Below are positions 1-11,075 of a stretch of 64,000 nucleotides of DNA, one piece after another. The position numbers and the translations under genes are program-made. Source of the DNA: Buxus sempervirens (lineage: Eukaryota > Streptophyta > Magnoliopsida > Buxales > Buxaceae); assembly GCA_947561395.2 (NCBI GenBank), contig OX387193.1:14632001-14696000 (forward strand), read 5' to 3'. The notes under the pieces are model-generated. The model was not told where the DNA came from. It searched no databases and saw nothing but the letters and a program-made list of their open reading frames with translations. Each line of letters opens with the position of its first letter. Position 1 is the first letter of the stretch.

Positions 1-2284
1 ATGGATTGAGAGTCAAATAATAGGTCAGTCATTAGTGGACTTAAATTTGCAGCAATGGAGTTTTGTAACTGTATGCTGGGGATCGCCTAGCTCTTTTAGA
101 GGTCAGCGCCCAGCAGGTTTTGGTCTTTAAAGAGTTTAGTTTTCAGTCCTATGTTAGAGTTTCTTGTAGGAATTAATTGTGAGAGTTAATGAGGTGTAAA
201 ATGGACTTAAATTGGAGTAGGCAAGAAGTGCTGTTACCTAGATGTGAGTGTAAGCTCCTGAGAGCCAACCAATGTTGACCCTAGCATGTTGGTACTGGTT
301 GCATAAATGGCATAGAAGTCAATAAACTGAATAGAGTTAGTGCTTAACTTTTCCACCACAGCCAAGTTCGGCTATAGCTCCAGCAGAAAATGTTGATTGT
401 ATAAAAGTGATGGAAGACTTATTGGCACTAGTTATATACAATCAATAGAGGTCAGCGCCTAGTCACACCTTACAGCCAAGTGTGTTTGTTTCATTACCAG
501 CAGATTTTGTTGACTAAATGGCAAAAGCATTCTCTAGGAGTTTCAATTTAGTGTTAACATTAGACTAAGGTGGAGTCTTTTGTTGTTGTGTTGCAATTAA
601 ATTCAAATGAATGCAAGGACATCATTTAGAGGATTAGAAAGGTGTAGGTAAAGGTCTGGAAGCAAAACCTTAGGTCAGACCTGTTCAACTTCCATCAGCC
701 GCAATGAGCATGTTAATGTGGTTTGAGCGCCCAGGTCTGCTAAGCATGGCTAGGGGGCGCCAACCCTCCTAGATGTTGGCGCCCAGCTTCTTTTAAACTT
801 TTGTAATGGTTTTTCAAAATCTAATTTGGGTTTCTCTTAAAGGATATGTTTAATAATTATTCATGGACCTTTGAGGAATAGGAGATACTAAAATGGGAGC
901 ATACTTGAGGTTCCAATTAATGGTTATGGGAACTTGTTTAAATAGGAATTATGTTTATTTAGAGAAGTGCATTTGTGCTAACATAAATTATAGTAATTTC
1001 AGTTGAAGAGCAGGTTATAATTGGAATTAAGTAGAGATGAGTTTTAAGGGAATGGAAGTGGATAATGATATGCTGAATTAGGATTATGAAAGGAGTCGGT
1101 GAATGTAAGGTTCAGGTTATGCATAGTCATGATTTAATGAAAGTTCAGAAGTTGGGATATTGAAATTCCTTTTGGTGGAGTACACATCAGAAGTCTCATA
1201 TATCTGTAATAGGTGAATTTCGCAAAACTTAAAAAGGGAAAATCAATGTGTGGGTTTTAGATGAATTAAAAATTGCTAAGAAAGGCATTGAGGTTTATGT
1301 AATGGAAGAGGATATAAGGGAATTTACTATAGAGGAAGCTACTGTTTTGAGCCTAAAATGAGTATTACAAGTTTGAACTTAGTAGTAGTATTCAACTCTA
1401 GTTTTTAACATCCAGAATTGTCGGTCTAGCCTAGAACAACACTTTTACAGAAATTGACTCATAAAGGGATTTTATGGAAGATAATAGAAAGGGCTGGTAA
1501 ACTAAATACAATGGTTAAATTTTACTTAAAGTAAAATGTGTATGAGTGGTTCTTAAGGTGCTGGTATTTGGAAATGCTTGAATAAATAATAGAGAAAGTT
1601 TTCAGCAAGTAAATCAGTTTAGAATTAGAAATTAATGGAAGAAACATGAATCTGGGGTGCTAAAGGAAGGCAATAATTGCTTAGGTTAAATAATAATGAA
1701 TTAAATACAAATTTCATCTAGAAAGTTACTATTTAGGCATAAACAACATAATACAAGACTGAATTCAATAATGGAGTTAAATTCTAGTTTTAGCACTCGG
1801 ATTTGCCGGGTTAACTAAAATTGACACATGGCTGAATTCTGATCTATAAGGGGATTTTTATGAAGTATTATTGGAAAATCTATGGTTTAGACTTATAGTG
1901 AGTAAAACAAATCTGAAATTGTTATTATGAGGTCGAAATCTGATTTTTAGTATACGAAACTACTTGCTTAAGTCTAGAGTAACATTTTTACTTAAATTTT
2001 GTCTATCAAAGGGAGCTTATGGAAATTATTAGAAGGAACTTGTAAATTTAGTATTTGAATAAAGTTGTGTCTATAAATTATGATCTTGTGAATACGGTGG
2101 AACCTTGATTATTATCATTGGATTTAAACCTCGGTTTAGACGAGATTGTTATGATTATGAAATCTTTACATTGAACCAGTCTTATGCGGATTTTACGGAA
2201 AAAGGATTTTAACAAGATTACGAATGATTGGTTTTTAGTTTGGAATTGGATTTTCTCCATGTACTTGGAGAGATGGTTTGTGAT

Positions 2285-2710
2285 GCCCATGTACTTGGAT
2301 GGATGTTATACCTCCGTGTACTCGGAGATGCCCCATGTACTTGGGATGTTGATGCCTCTATGTACTCAAAGATGCCTCGTGTACTCGGGATGATATGATT
2401 GAGATTGTGGTGAGTTGTGCTTGTTGGATTTCACGGTTGGTTTTGGTTTTAGAGTCTAGTGGGCATAGCTCTATATGGATCCATGTTAGGAGCTAGTTAG
2501 TGAAAAGGATTGTTCTTTGCTAGTTGTAATACTTTGTTCACGCACGCGTTTCCACTGTGTACTCAGTGAGGCCTGATCGTGTACTCGGCTGGCTGCGGCT
2601 ATCCCTCATTTTATCGTGTACTCGGACTGTGACTGGATCAGTACATGCCAACCCATCACTGTACTGGGTGGGTTCTCCCGCAATAAGACGATGATCGTGT
2701 ACTCGGCATA
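2285..2710 (+). repeat. Array of GTGTACTCGG-like words in the LTR
   Basis: About ten copies of a word close to GTGTACTCGG are spread over this stretch, at irregular spacing of roughly 20-150 bases. LTR A has a comparable cluster in the same relative place (about 46480-46595), built on AAACCCTGAGTAGGCC. The role is unknown. Confidence 0.6.
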
Positions 2711-2991
2711 TCGCACCTAAGCCGGGAGGTGGCATAGTGGACATTGGCATTACTCTAGTTAAAAGGCAGTCTTATTTCATGAGTCCTGCTGTGACTTATG
2801 AACTACTGATTTGATGTTATAGATTGTTGCTTATGTTGGATTATTCCTGTTATCTTGTACTGATCGATGGTTACTGTTGGATTACTTGGATTATTCATAA
2901 CTGATTTGTTATCACTACCGTTGCATGATTTAAAACTGTATCATATTTTAGAACTGTCAAATTGTATTTGAGCATGCATGTGCTGCTTACT

Positions 2992-3035
2992 GGGATATTC
3001 GTATCTCATTCTTTTCCGTTTTGTTTTGTTTTCAG
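2992..3035 (+). promoter_or_regulatory. Stem-loop followed by 3' splice-acceptor-like site
   Basis: GGGATA-TTCG-TATCTC (2992-3007) can fold into a six-pair stem with a TTCG loop, one pair being G-T. A T-rich tract ending in CAG at 3035 follows. The same arrangement occurs in LTRs A and B. Confidence 0.5.
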
Positions 3036-3256
3036 ACTCTAGTAAGGACGGCATCAGCGGGTATAGGCTTGGTTAATGTGAGTTAGCCTTGATTATGGTA
3101 TTTTATATGGAAGCTTGGGTTATAGTGCACTCTGATTTTATAGTTATTGTTTAACTCATGTTTTTCCTTCACTCTGATTTGCTATCCTGGGTTATATAAT
3201 AACCTTCGGAGATAAGTTACGGTTTTACCTACGTAACTTGGATCCGGGGCGTTACA

Positions 3257-3976
3257 CAGATCCCAGAGAAGACTCAGGAAATGGGGGCTGACTGAGGTGG
3301 TATCCTCCAAGCAGAAGCATAACCCCATCATCAAAAGGAAAAGGAAGCGGAAGGCCACTGGGAAGCTGGAATGCTCCGCTGCCACAGTACTATATCCCCT
3401 CTCCAGGAAGGTCTCCCTCAACCAGGTCCGAGAAATGCAAGTAATCCTACTCCTGTCCCATGCCTCCACTGGCATCTCCCCATAACCTAAAAGCTCGGCA
3501 ATCTCCAAATCGGCCGGCCTATCCAACTTAGTGATGACATCTCTAGTCATCCTAATCCCGGTGATGAGAGAGAAGTCAGAAGGACGAATCCCAAGCTCCA
3601 CATCAGGCAAATGGAAGCTTAGGGTCTCAGGAAAAAACCGCTCCATCATGGCCGCAATCAGAGGTCGATCCTGACAAATGCCGGTGATGGTGATGAAAGG
3701 GCCGAACCCAAAACGGCCCATCTCTCGACGCAAAGGAGTCGAACATGCAGCCACTGTCTCCGCAAAAAGGGCCCAGCTCCTGCAAAAATGAGAAGACGAG
3801 TAGACAAGGGGAATGTCAGCCCTAACGCCCGCTGAATGGTGCGTCCTCAAATCATGGAGAAGAGGGGTCTCTCGGATCTGCTCAGCTATCCCAGCCGGAA
3901 TGGCAATGCAAGTCGCCCGGGCCTCTGCCCTACCTCTGCAGCGAGCTCCCCTGCGACCTCGAACCTCGACAGCAGG
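3257..3976 (-). pseudogene. Plant-mobile-domain-like protein fragment
   Basis: A reading frame stays open on the minus strand from 3976 to the LTR junction at 3257. It starts with an Arg/Gly-rich stretch (RGRRGARCRGRA) and passes through ETPLLHDLRTHHSAG, GRFGFGPFITITG, MMERFFPETLSFHLPDVELG, RPSDFSLITGIRMT and FLSLLWDL. From memory, a Phe-Gly-Phe core, an 'ERF...tFHLp' motif, 'DFsLITGl' and a final 'FLsLLwDL' fit the aminotransferase-like plant mobile domain family, whose members are often found in or near transposons. I see no ATG at the start of the open region (a TAG lies just upstream at 3977-3979), so this is probably an internal exon. The C-terminal side is cut by the LTR ending at 3256. 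DUF1985-like proteins are the main alternative. Confidence 0.5.
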
Positions 3977-4352
3977 CTAGAAATTCAAACAGGATGGGGT
4001 CAAGTTAAGTGTTACAAGGGACTTTTCCCCAATGGAATTTTCAAGAAACCCAAAGCTACATGTCAAGACCATGCCCAGTCTGAAGAGGCTGGTTTTGTGA
4101 AGAAGGAGACAAATGCAAGAAGGCTTCCACGGATCCCCAGCAGAAGCCCCCATAAGTGTAATCAATTTGCACCTGACGTGAAGGAGCGAGCTGTGCAAGA
4201 AGAAAAAGACGGTAGAGGCTCCCGCAAACCCCCAGTGGAGTTACCCCAAATTGGGAAGCCCTGCCTCACCAAAAGGAAAAAGGGGGGATCAACAGAAGCA
4301 CCCATCCCCAGCTAAGAAAGCCATCCAAAAGAAATGCTAGGCAAATTGGCCC
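3977..4352. other. Unassigned 376-bp stretch, perhaps intron of the neighbouring fragment
   Basis: It lies between the mobile-domain-like exon (minus strand) and the Tat-type LTR at 4353. A plus-strand frame across it has no recognisable motif and overlaps the better-supported minus-strand exon. I see nothing else in it. Confidence 0.3.
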
Positions 4353-4399
4353 TGTAAGCACCTCATTTTTGCGCTCCCCAAAAAACCAGAATTGCAAAC

Positions 4400-4985
4400 C
4401 CTGGACAGAAAGTCAAACCCTAAGGGGTGAAAAGTTGACTTTTTGATCAAGTGAAAATTGGCCACCTTGCTCTATATCATTGGATAGAGAATCTCGACAC
4501 GGTTCCAACGCAACTGAGTTTGCAGGAATCGGGGTCCGGATGAAGGTTCTGCGGGCGGTCAAACTTGGGCGAAGCCAAAAGTTGACTTTCTGCTAAAATC
4601 TGATCCAGAGGCCTGGCTTTATATCATTGGATAGAGAATCTCGACATGATTCCAACGCAACTGAGTTTGCAGGAATCGGAGTCCGGATGAGGGTTCTGCG
4701 GGCGGTCAAACTTGGGCGGAGCCAAAAGTTGACTTTCTGGTAAAATCCGATCCAGATACCTTGCTCTATATCATTGGATAGAGAATTTCGACATGATTCC
4801 AACGCAACTGAGTTTGCAGGAATCGGAGTCCGGATGAAGGTTCTGCGGGCGGTCAAACTTGGGCGAAGCCAAAAGTTGACTTTCTGTAAAATCCGATCCA
4901 GAGGCCTACCCCTAGGTCATGGGATAGAGGGCTCCGATACAATTCTAACGCAACTGAGTTTGCCCGGATCGGAGCCCGGATGAAG
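4400..4985 (+). repeat. Four 147-bp direct repeats in LTR D
   Basis: The word GGATAGAG recurs at 4482, 4629, 4776 and 4922, a period of 146-147 bases. Each unit carries CAACTGAGTTTGC, ATCGGAGTCCGGATGA-like and AAAAGTTGACTTTCTG words. Two or three copies of the same unit occur in the other D LTRs (28680-28960; 39400-39910, minus), so copy number varies within the family. Confidence 0.85.
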
Positions 4986-5296
4986 AAAATATGAGCTGAC
5001 AAAATTCCCGAGTAGCAAAACCGGCAATCTGCGCGCGTGGCAAAGAGCTGCACACGTGGCGAGTTGCGCAGGAAAATATCTCAGGGATCAAATCCGTAAA
5101 TATCCAAATATACGAAATATCCCAGGACTAAATCTGTAAAAATCCGAGAATATCGGATTGAATTGAAAATTACCAGGGACTAAATCTTAATTTCCGGATT
5201 TTTTAGACAAACGAGCGGCCGCATTTAATGATTTTTCATCATGCGGTCGCTCGAGTGGACATGGCAAGCGAGTGAGCGCCCCCCTTTTTTTTTCCC

Positions 5297-5305
5297 TTAT
5301 ATAAG
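5297..5305 (+). promoter_or_regulatory. TATA box of LTR D copy 1
   Basis: TTATATAAG lies about 940 bases into the LTR, upstream of the leader and the donor-like site near 5673. The setting matches the TATA boxes of the other Tat-type LTRs. Confidence 0.5.
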
Positions 5306-6209
5306 CCGCCCGACTTTTTCGTGCAAAGGGGTTCGAAAAATTTTGGTTGGATGATTTTTGAGGTTGGGATTTTTTTTTTAGGGATCGAAGAGTTTTTGGG
5401 TTGGGAGACTCTCGGGTTGGGGATTTTTCAGTGAAGGTTTTTATTCTGGTTGGCTTTTGGTTTTCGAAAACTTCCCCTCCCGTGGCTTGACTTCCCTCCC
5501 TAGATCCCCAAGCACCCGACCTTGCCTTCTTACCCCTTCTTTTCTCCTTTTTCTTCATCCTTCTACCAAAGACCGGAGGAGCTACTTGCGGTGGCTGTTG
5601 GAGAGGAAGCTCGCAGCGGCGTTTCGCTTCGAGGAGGTCACACACTTCCACGAAAGAGCTCAGAACTTTCAGGTATTGTTCCCCTCTAGCTCCTATACCA
5701 CATATATGAAAACTGGTTCTCTTGCATGACTTTTCTTGTGCAAGTATGGTATCCACCACGTTTGCTTCCACAAGGGATGTCCCAGGCTACGGTTCTGGGC
5801 AATATGGGATTTGGCGTAAAAGGTAGTGTGTTCCCAGTCAAGTGAGTCTTTTGTATCCCTGTAAACCCCCCCTCTCTTTCCTTTCCCTGACGGTTACCTG
5901 ACATGCTCGAAGGTCCGGTCTAGTCCAGGCGTAGGTAAGAATTTTGTGTTTTTTTTCTTGCCCATGCAATCTCAGTCTTTTATGGTCACTATTTAATTTT
6001 TGCTAAACATGCCAACATGCTCCCCAACCCCCTGCCTGTGTGCTTGCTAACATGCTCCATCATCCTCATTACCCCTGTGAAGTCATCGGGCTTGGTTTTA
6101 TGTATCATCAGGCTCGGTTTTGCTTAAAAAGAGATTGGGTGTTGTGTGGTGAAGTAGTTTAGTTAATTTAAATACAAGTTTAAGTGCCTTCTGGGGAGTG
6201 GTCAAAGCC

Positions 6210-6840
6210 CAGGGAAGTGTTCTGGGCATATTATTCGTGATGTATTTTGATTGCATGGTTGTATTGTGAGTTTTCTGGTTTTCTGGAATATCATGAGTCC
6301 TAGCATGAAATTGAATTACAACTTGAAATAAAATGTGTTTAGATTAAATCCAAAACTAGTTAGGAAGTGTTCTGGGCATATTAGGAGACTAGTGGAACAA
6401 TAACAGGCCAAAAAAGATTGGCCAGAGATGGACATGTCGAAATAATAGAGAGTTGAAAATCGCAGTGAGTATTCGCTGACTTGGCGCTCACTTGTGCTCA
6501 CTTAGGAAGTAGGCGCCCTTTTGATTTCACTACCCGCCGAGCTGGCGCCCACTTGGCGCTCAGCTCGCGCTCACTTAAAACCATGACCGATTCTCGCGCG
6601 AAGCTGGCGCCCATCTCGCGCCCACTTGGCGCTCAGCACGCGCTCACTTAAAACCATGCGCGATTCTCGCGCGAAGCTGGAGCCCATCTCGCGCCAACTT
6701 CCCGCCCAGCTCGCACTCACTTAGTATCGAGTGAGCGCCCAGTCCAAATTTTGCCTGGTTCTTAGCCGCCTACTGGCGCTCACCTGGTGCTCACTTCAGG
6801 AAGTGAGAGCACACCCCGTTTTACGAGCTGAAATTGATTC
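6210..6840 (+). mobile_element. Fragment related to Tekay LTR A inside the Tat-type LTR
   Basis: The stretch resembles 45370-45860 of LTR A: TTTTCTGGTTTTCTGG, then GTGTTTAGATTAA, AAGTGTTCTGGGCATATTA, and a CpG-rich block (6475-6800) of GCGCTCAC, GCGCCCA and CGCGCGAAGC words. The word AAGTGTTCTGGGCATATTA occurs twice (about 6216 and 6365), so the left edge looks rearranged. Fossil. Confidence 0.55.
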
Positions 6841-7574
6841 TTGACTGAACCAAGGGGGATTTTGATGTCTTGGGGTTTATACCATTTAACCAATCTTGAG
6901 CTAGTTTTTCTTTCTGACAGAGTGTCAATCTTGTGTATTTTTTGTGATTATTACTGGATGTGAGTGCCACTTCCGAACCGAACCGGATAAACCAATAGGG
7001 TTTCCGGGTCACCCGGATAAACCAATAGGGTTTCCGGGTCACCCGGAAACCCGACATGGGACTTGGACCCAGGTCCAACTTGAATTCCAGTGGGCCTTCC
7101 AACGGGGCCCACCCAGGCCAATAAACATGTATGCATGCAACTTAATCAAGATAAGCAAAATTAACTGATTAAACCGGGCGGGCCAAACCTAAGGTGGTCC
7201 ACCCGAACCAGACTTGTGAAATTGATGCATGAAATGTATGGTTTGGCCGAGACCAAGGGCAAGGGCCTACCGGGCCCGCCAAAGCCCACCAACCGAACCA
7301 AGGAAGGGTGCAAACCCTAACTTCTGGTAACTTGGGCTTTCAAGCCTAAATTTGGACTACGGGCCCCAAGCCCAGTGTTTAACTCACTTTGGCAAAATTA
7401 AAAAGATAAATCCAATAAAACTACTCGGCCACCAGGTGGGCCCACCTAAGGGGCCCACAAACTAGTCCGGCCCACTTGTGCATGAAAAACACTTAATCTT
7501 CAATATCTGAACCTAAAGTAAAATCAATGCACTAACCAAAGCCCAAAGGGCCTCCTAGGATAGGCTGAGGCCCA

Positions 7575-8094
7575 CAAGAGCATTTCCTCCTTCCTCCTTT
7601 CCTGCCATTCCCTAAAAGGAAAACTGTCCTCAAAAGGCCCAAATCAGAAGTCTGAAATCACCTAAAAGCTTTAATGGAACAAACAAGAGAAAGAAAAAAT
7701 TGTTGAGTGCTTTGCAACAACGTCGAAACAGGTTGGTGAGCTCAAGTCCAACCCCTTCTTTCAAAAAACTCAAGATAAATACCAAGGAGTTGCTTCAGAA
7801 AACCCGAGACTTAAGGGTAAGCAAGCTCGAAAGCAAGAAAGTGGAAGCCATTGGGTGTTTCCCTTTCATTGAAAAAAATCCAAAGCAAGAAAGTGGAAGC
7901 CATTGGGTGTTTCCCTTTCGCTGAAAAAATCCAAAGCCAGGAGATGGAAGCCATTTCATGTTTCCCTCTCATTGAGAAAAAGATCTGAAAAAGTTTAAGC
8001 TCACCAATCATGTCGACAGAAATGCTGGGCGCAAAAACGAGGTTCTTCTTTTTCCTTGCCGTTCATCCCCAAGGTGACTCCGGCAAAGAAGGAC
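7575..8094. other. Unassigned stretch with a small exon-like frame
   Basis: It lies between two Tat-type LTRs. A plus-strand frame reads LLSALQQRRNRLVSSS and on to KELLQKTRDLR before a donor-like AG/GTAAGC near 7815. It is rich in Lys, Arg and Gln and I do not recognise it. A 52-bp tandem repeat follows. It may be a fragment of a captured gene or internal sequence of a Tat-type element. Confidence 0.25.
7831..7985 (+). repeat. 52-bp tandem repeat, three copies
   Basis: Units start at 7831, 7883 and 7934, each with AGTGGAAGCCATTGGGTG-like and TTTCCCTTTC words. The third copy is the most diverged. Confidence 0.8.
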
Positions 8095-9793
8095 TGCTAT
8101 TAGCACCTCATTTTTGCACCCCCAGAATTGCTGAAAATGAAAACCTATTTGAAGGGCCAAACCCTGAAGGGGCAAAGTTAAAATGTCTTAATGGAACTAA
8201 TTAAGATAAATGGGAAATAATAAAAATTGGGGAAGTCTAATTCATCCGAGTGGGCGACTGAGTTGCCTCAGTAGTCAACTCAACCAAAAAATGGGAAGCG
8301 GCGCGTGAAAAGCAACCGTACTTACAGTACAGTTGCATGGCACGTCAGACTGTGCCTAACCAATTTGTCCCCTAATCATTACTGAAAAGACAGGGACAAA
8401 ACCGTATATACCTTGCGGTTTTGACCAAAACCGCACGGTATGTGCGGTTACTGTTCAATTTTGGCAGAACCGCACTGAGTATGTGGTTTTCTCTCTGTTT
8501 TCTATAAATAGGCAAATCTGAACACTTTCAGGGGGTTGGCGATTCCTGGCTGATCTCCACTGCTTCTCCCCCATTGTCTCTAATCCGAAAATCTCCCTTT
8601 TGCCCTACCTTGCTCACCCAAACTCAAAACACTCTTCTTTTGACCCTCCTACCCCTCTCCACTCTCTTCTTCCCACTCAAGAACTTGGAGAAGAAGGGGA
8701 AGAGTTGCTATTGGTGACCAAAGGAGGAGCTCCAGCCATTTTGTGTGCTTCAAAAGGGGTTCGAATACACCTCTCAAGGGTGTGTAAACCCTAAGGTAAT
8801 GTTTCCTACAATCGTTTGTTCGATATAAATCAAAAGGAGTTTCTTTCAAGCATGATTAAGGTGTTACCCATCTTTGGCATGTTTTTCTTTTCTCCTTTAT
8901 CATGATAATCTCTCTTTCCTTTACCTATGTCCATCATTTTGGCATGATAAAACTCCCATGGTAAGGGGAGCATGCTTTCGGTTTCAAGGAAGGGATTATT
9001 CGACTTCAAACATGGTTTAATGACCCCTTAGTATGTAATTTTGTTATTGGTTGTCCCATTCGAATGGGGGAGGGTGTTCCCTCTTGCTTGCTCATTTAAT
9101 GTACCCCATATAAACCCCCCTCTCTTCCCTTCTTGATGTCTTAATTTTATATTCAATAAGTTGTTGTTTTGGCATGCTTAGTGATTATGAAGTATGCATC
9201 CTTGGAATATTAACATGCTCCCCTTTCCCCTTTTATATGCTGTTTTTCCATGCTGGGTGTATCATGAAAGTGCAGGGTATGTGACAAATTCTATTGTGGC
9301 CTTCCTGATGCATACTTTACCTAATACCCCCCTTTTGTTATCATGAGCTTAAGTAGTTGTTGGGAGGAGACAGCAGGTCTCCTCTCCCTTTCCTTGCTTC
9401 ATGGCCTTTCACTACGATGGGTATTCGAACTATGGCTCAAGTTTAGAGCATATCTTGTTTATTGTTTCACACTATTAGTATGCTGGATATACTGTAAAAT
9501 GTGCATGCTGGCATAGAAGCAAGGTGAGTTTAGAACCAAGTTGACTCCAACCAGGGAAGCCAATGGAACTCGTCACTCGACAGGGCGGACCGAGGTGTCT
9601 ACGGACTTCCCCGAACTGTAACTAAGCCATTTCTTAGAATCTCAAGCCGCAGACCAAAATAGATATCCTTAGGGCATCCGGGTGTCTGCCTGCACCCCAT
9701 CAGGCAGTGGCGACTCCAAATTACCTTTTTACCCATTCGGAGGCACGTACTTTATCTGTGCACCTCGCGGTGCGGCGTTAAGACGTGTGCACA
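8095..9793 (+). mobile_element. 5' LTR of Tat/Ogre-type element T1
   Basis: The LTR starts near TGCTATTAGCACCTCATTTTTGC and ends GTGTGCACA, followed by a repeat-rich leader and a Tat-type gag from 10657. Inside are a short palindromic patch (8410-8490), a TATA box (8503), a donor-like site (8796) and, near the 3' end, CAGGCAGTGGCGACTCC, which also appears in the other D-type LTRs of the window. The 5' terminus is set by comparison and may be off by a few bases. The far end of T1 is not in the window because element B interrupts it. Fossil. Confidence 0.7.
8503..8510 (+). promoter_or_regulatory. TATA box of the T1 LTR
   Basis: TATAAATA lies immediately downstream of the palindromic patch of CCGCAC/GTGCGG-type words. 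The same TATAAATA box occurs in other Tat-type LTRs here (24348, 29360, and on the minus strand at 28535 and 60197). Confidence 0.65.
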
Positions 9794-10605
9794 GTACCAA
9801 TCAACTCAAAACTTTGTGGGACACTTGGAAGCCCTAGAATATTCCAAAAAACCTTTGGTTGGTCTTTTTTGTACCAATCAATTGAATTTTTGTGGGACAC
9901 TAGGAAGCCCTAGAATATTCCAAAAAACCTTTGGTTGGTCTTTTTCGTACCAATCAATTGAATTTTTATGGGACACTTGGAAGCCCTAGAATATTCCATA
10001 AAACCTTTGGTTGGTCTTTTTCGTACCAATCAACTCAAAACTTTGTGGGACACTTGGAAACCCTAGAATATTCTAAAAAACCTTTGGTTGGTCTTTTTTG
10101 TACCAATCAATTGAATCTTTGTGGGACACTTGGAAGCCCTAGAATATTCCAAAAAACCTTTTGGTTGGTCTTTTTCGTACCAATCAATTGAAATTTTTGG
10201 GACCTTTGGAAGCCCTAGAATATTCCAAAAAACCTTTGGTTGGTGTTTTTTGTACCAATCAATTGAATTTTTGTGGGACCTTGGAAGCCCTAAAATATTC
10301 CAAAAAAACCTTTTGTTGGTCTTTTCGTACCAATCAATTGAATTTTGGTGAGACCTTTGGAAGCCCTAGAATATTTCATAAAACCTTTGGTTGGTCTTTT
10401 TCGTACCAATCAATCCGAAATCTTGTGGGACCTTTGGAAGCCCTAAAATATTCTAGCAATCCTAAAAGAAAAAAATAGAAAAATATATAGAAAAAAAGTA
10501 AAATAAATCCGGACTTGTGTTTACCTAACTCACTTATCTACATTTATAGGTGTGTGACAAGGATTAAATTGGAGCTGACATGTTTCTTTGTTTTTCCTTC
10601 TCTAG
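8796..10605 (+). other. Predicted leader intron of T1
   Basis: A donor-like CTAAG/GTAATG lies about 290 bases after the TATA box. A pyrimidine-rich tract with TCTAG ends at 10605, 51 bases before the gag ATG at 10657. Splicing would remove the LTR end and the whole 76-bp repeat array from the gag messenger. The donor is kept in other D-type LTRs. Inferred only; no RNA evidence is available to me. Confidence 0.35.
9794..10458 (+). repeat. 76-bp tandem repeat, nine copies, in the T1 leader
   Basis: Units begin with GTACCAATCAA at 9794, 9871, 9947, 10023, 10100, 10177, 10252, 10327 and 10403. Each holds GGAAGCCCTAGAATATTCC and CCTTTGGTTGGTC. The period is 75-77, so frames drift between units and the short frames across it are not genes. 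Confidence 0.95.
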
Positions 10606-10656
10606 GTACACATACTTGCAACCATTGCTCTCGTAACCAAATCAAAAGCCCGCACC

Positions 10657-10822
10657 ATGAATCCTGAAGAGAATCAGGCCACCGTCCCCGTTCAGGATTT
10701 TGCTCAATTACAAGAGCAAGTGGCCGGACTGGCCAAAATGCTAGGAGATTTACTGGCGGCTTAGGCCCAACAAGCCCAAGCCAAAAACCAAGCCTCTACT
10801 TCCTATCAAGCACTGCCACCTT
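10657..10822 (+). pseudogene. Tat-type gag, first fragment (element T1)
   Basis: The ATG sits in a good context (GCACCATGA) and the frame begins MNPEENQATVPVQDFAQ, then a Gln/Ala-rich stretch. Short, polar N-termini of this kind precede the Gag domain in Tat/Ogre elements. The gene is split by the Tekay-type LTR starting at 10823. Fossil, broken. Confidence 0.6.
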
Positions 10823-11067
10823 TGTAAAACCCCGAATTTTCCTTAAATAATAAAATAAATTAGTAAATAATATCTTTGGGAACTTTAATTGATAGAAATA
10901 TTTTATTAATGTAGGGGATGATATAATTAGTGGAGATCTAGAGTTGGACGCAGATCCAACCGTCCGATCATGAGATATCGAGGTATGATTCATATTTTAA
11001 GTTGATGTGTTCTGATTGGGCAGTGTGTATAGGAAAGTTTATAAGTGAGATACATGGGATCATAGAG

Positions 11068-11075
11068 TATATATA
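11068..11075 (+). promoter_or_regulatory. TATA box of LTR B copy 1
   Basis: TATATATA lies about 250 bases into the LTR, followed by a purine-rich leader and the donor at 11291. Equivalent boxes lie at 13969, 35510 and 55612 in the other B LTRs. Confidence 0.6.

Larger units (their letters stand above)
1..3256 (+). mobile_element. Tekay-type LTR (family G), left part outside window
   Basis: The stretch ends in GGATCCGGGGCGTTACA, the same 3' terminus as the complete Tekay-type LTRs at 47180 and 54538, and the sequence changes at 3257 to an unrelated coding fragment. It has no long reading frame. Like the other Tekay LTRs it holds a GC-rich patch (about 720-790), short direct words (2285-2710), a stem-loop and a pyrimidine tract with CAG (2992-3035). 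Its start lies outside the window, so whether it is a solo LTR or part of a full element cannot be told. Fossil. Confidence 0.75.
4353..7574 (+). mobile_element. Tat/Ogre-type LTR (family D), mosaic, 3' end missing
   Basis: It starts TGTAAGCACCTCATTTTTGC, matching the reverse-strand start of the solo LTR ending at 39930 (TGTAAGAACCTCATTTTTGC). It has 147-bp repeats, a TATA box (5297), a splice-donor-like site (CAG/GTATTG, about 5673) and a U5-like part rich in GGGCCCAC (6905-7574) that matches the solo LTR D. Homology to that LTR is lost near 7574, before the usual GCGCACA end. A Tekay-like fragment sits at about 6210-6840. Fossil, broken. Confidence 0.65.

Noticed and set aside
3836-4315. 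A 159-codon plus-strand frame
   Set aside because: It overlaps the better-supported minus-strand mobile-domain-like exon and shows no motif.
5187-5771. A 194-codon minus-strand frame rich in Lys and Arg
   Set aside because: It lies antisense across the promoter and leader of the Tat-type LTR and has low-complexity composition without motifs.
9931-10478. Overlapping open frames with repeated GSPRIF / WSFSYQS motifs
   Set aside because: Products of the 76-base array; the period is not a multiple of three and the same peptide appears in all frames.
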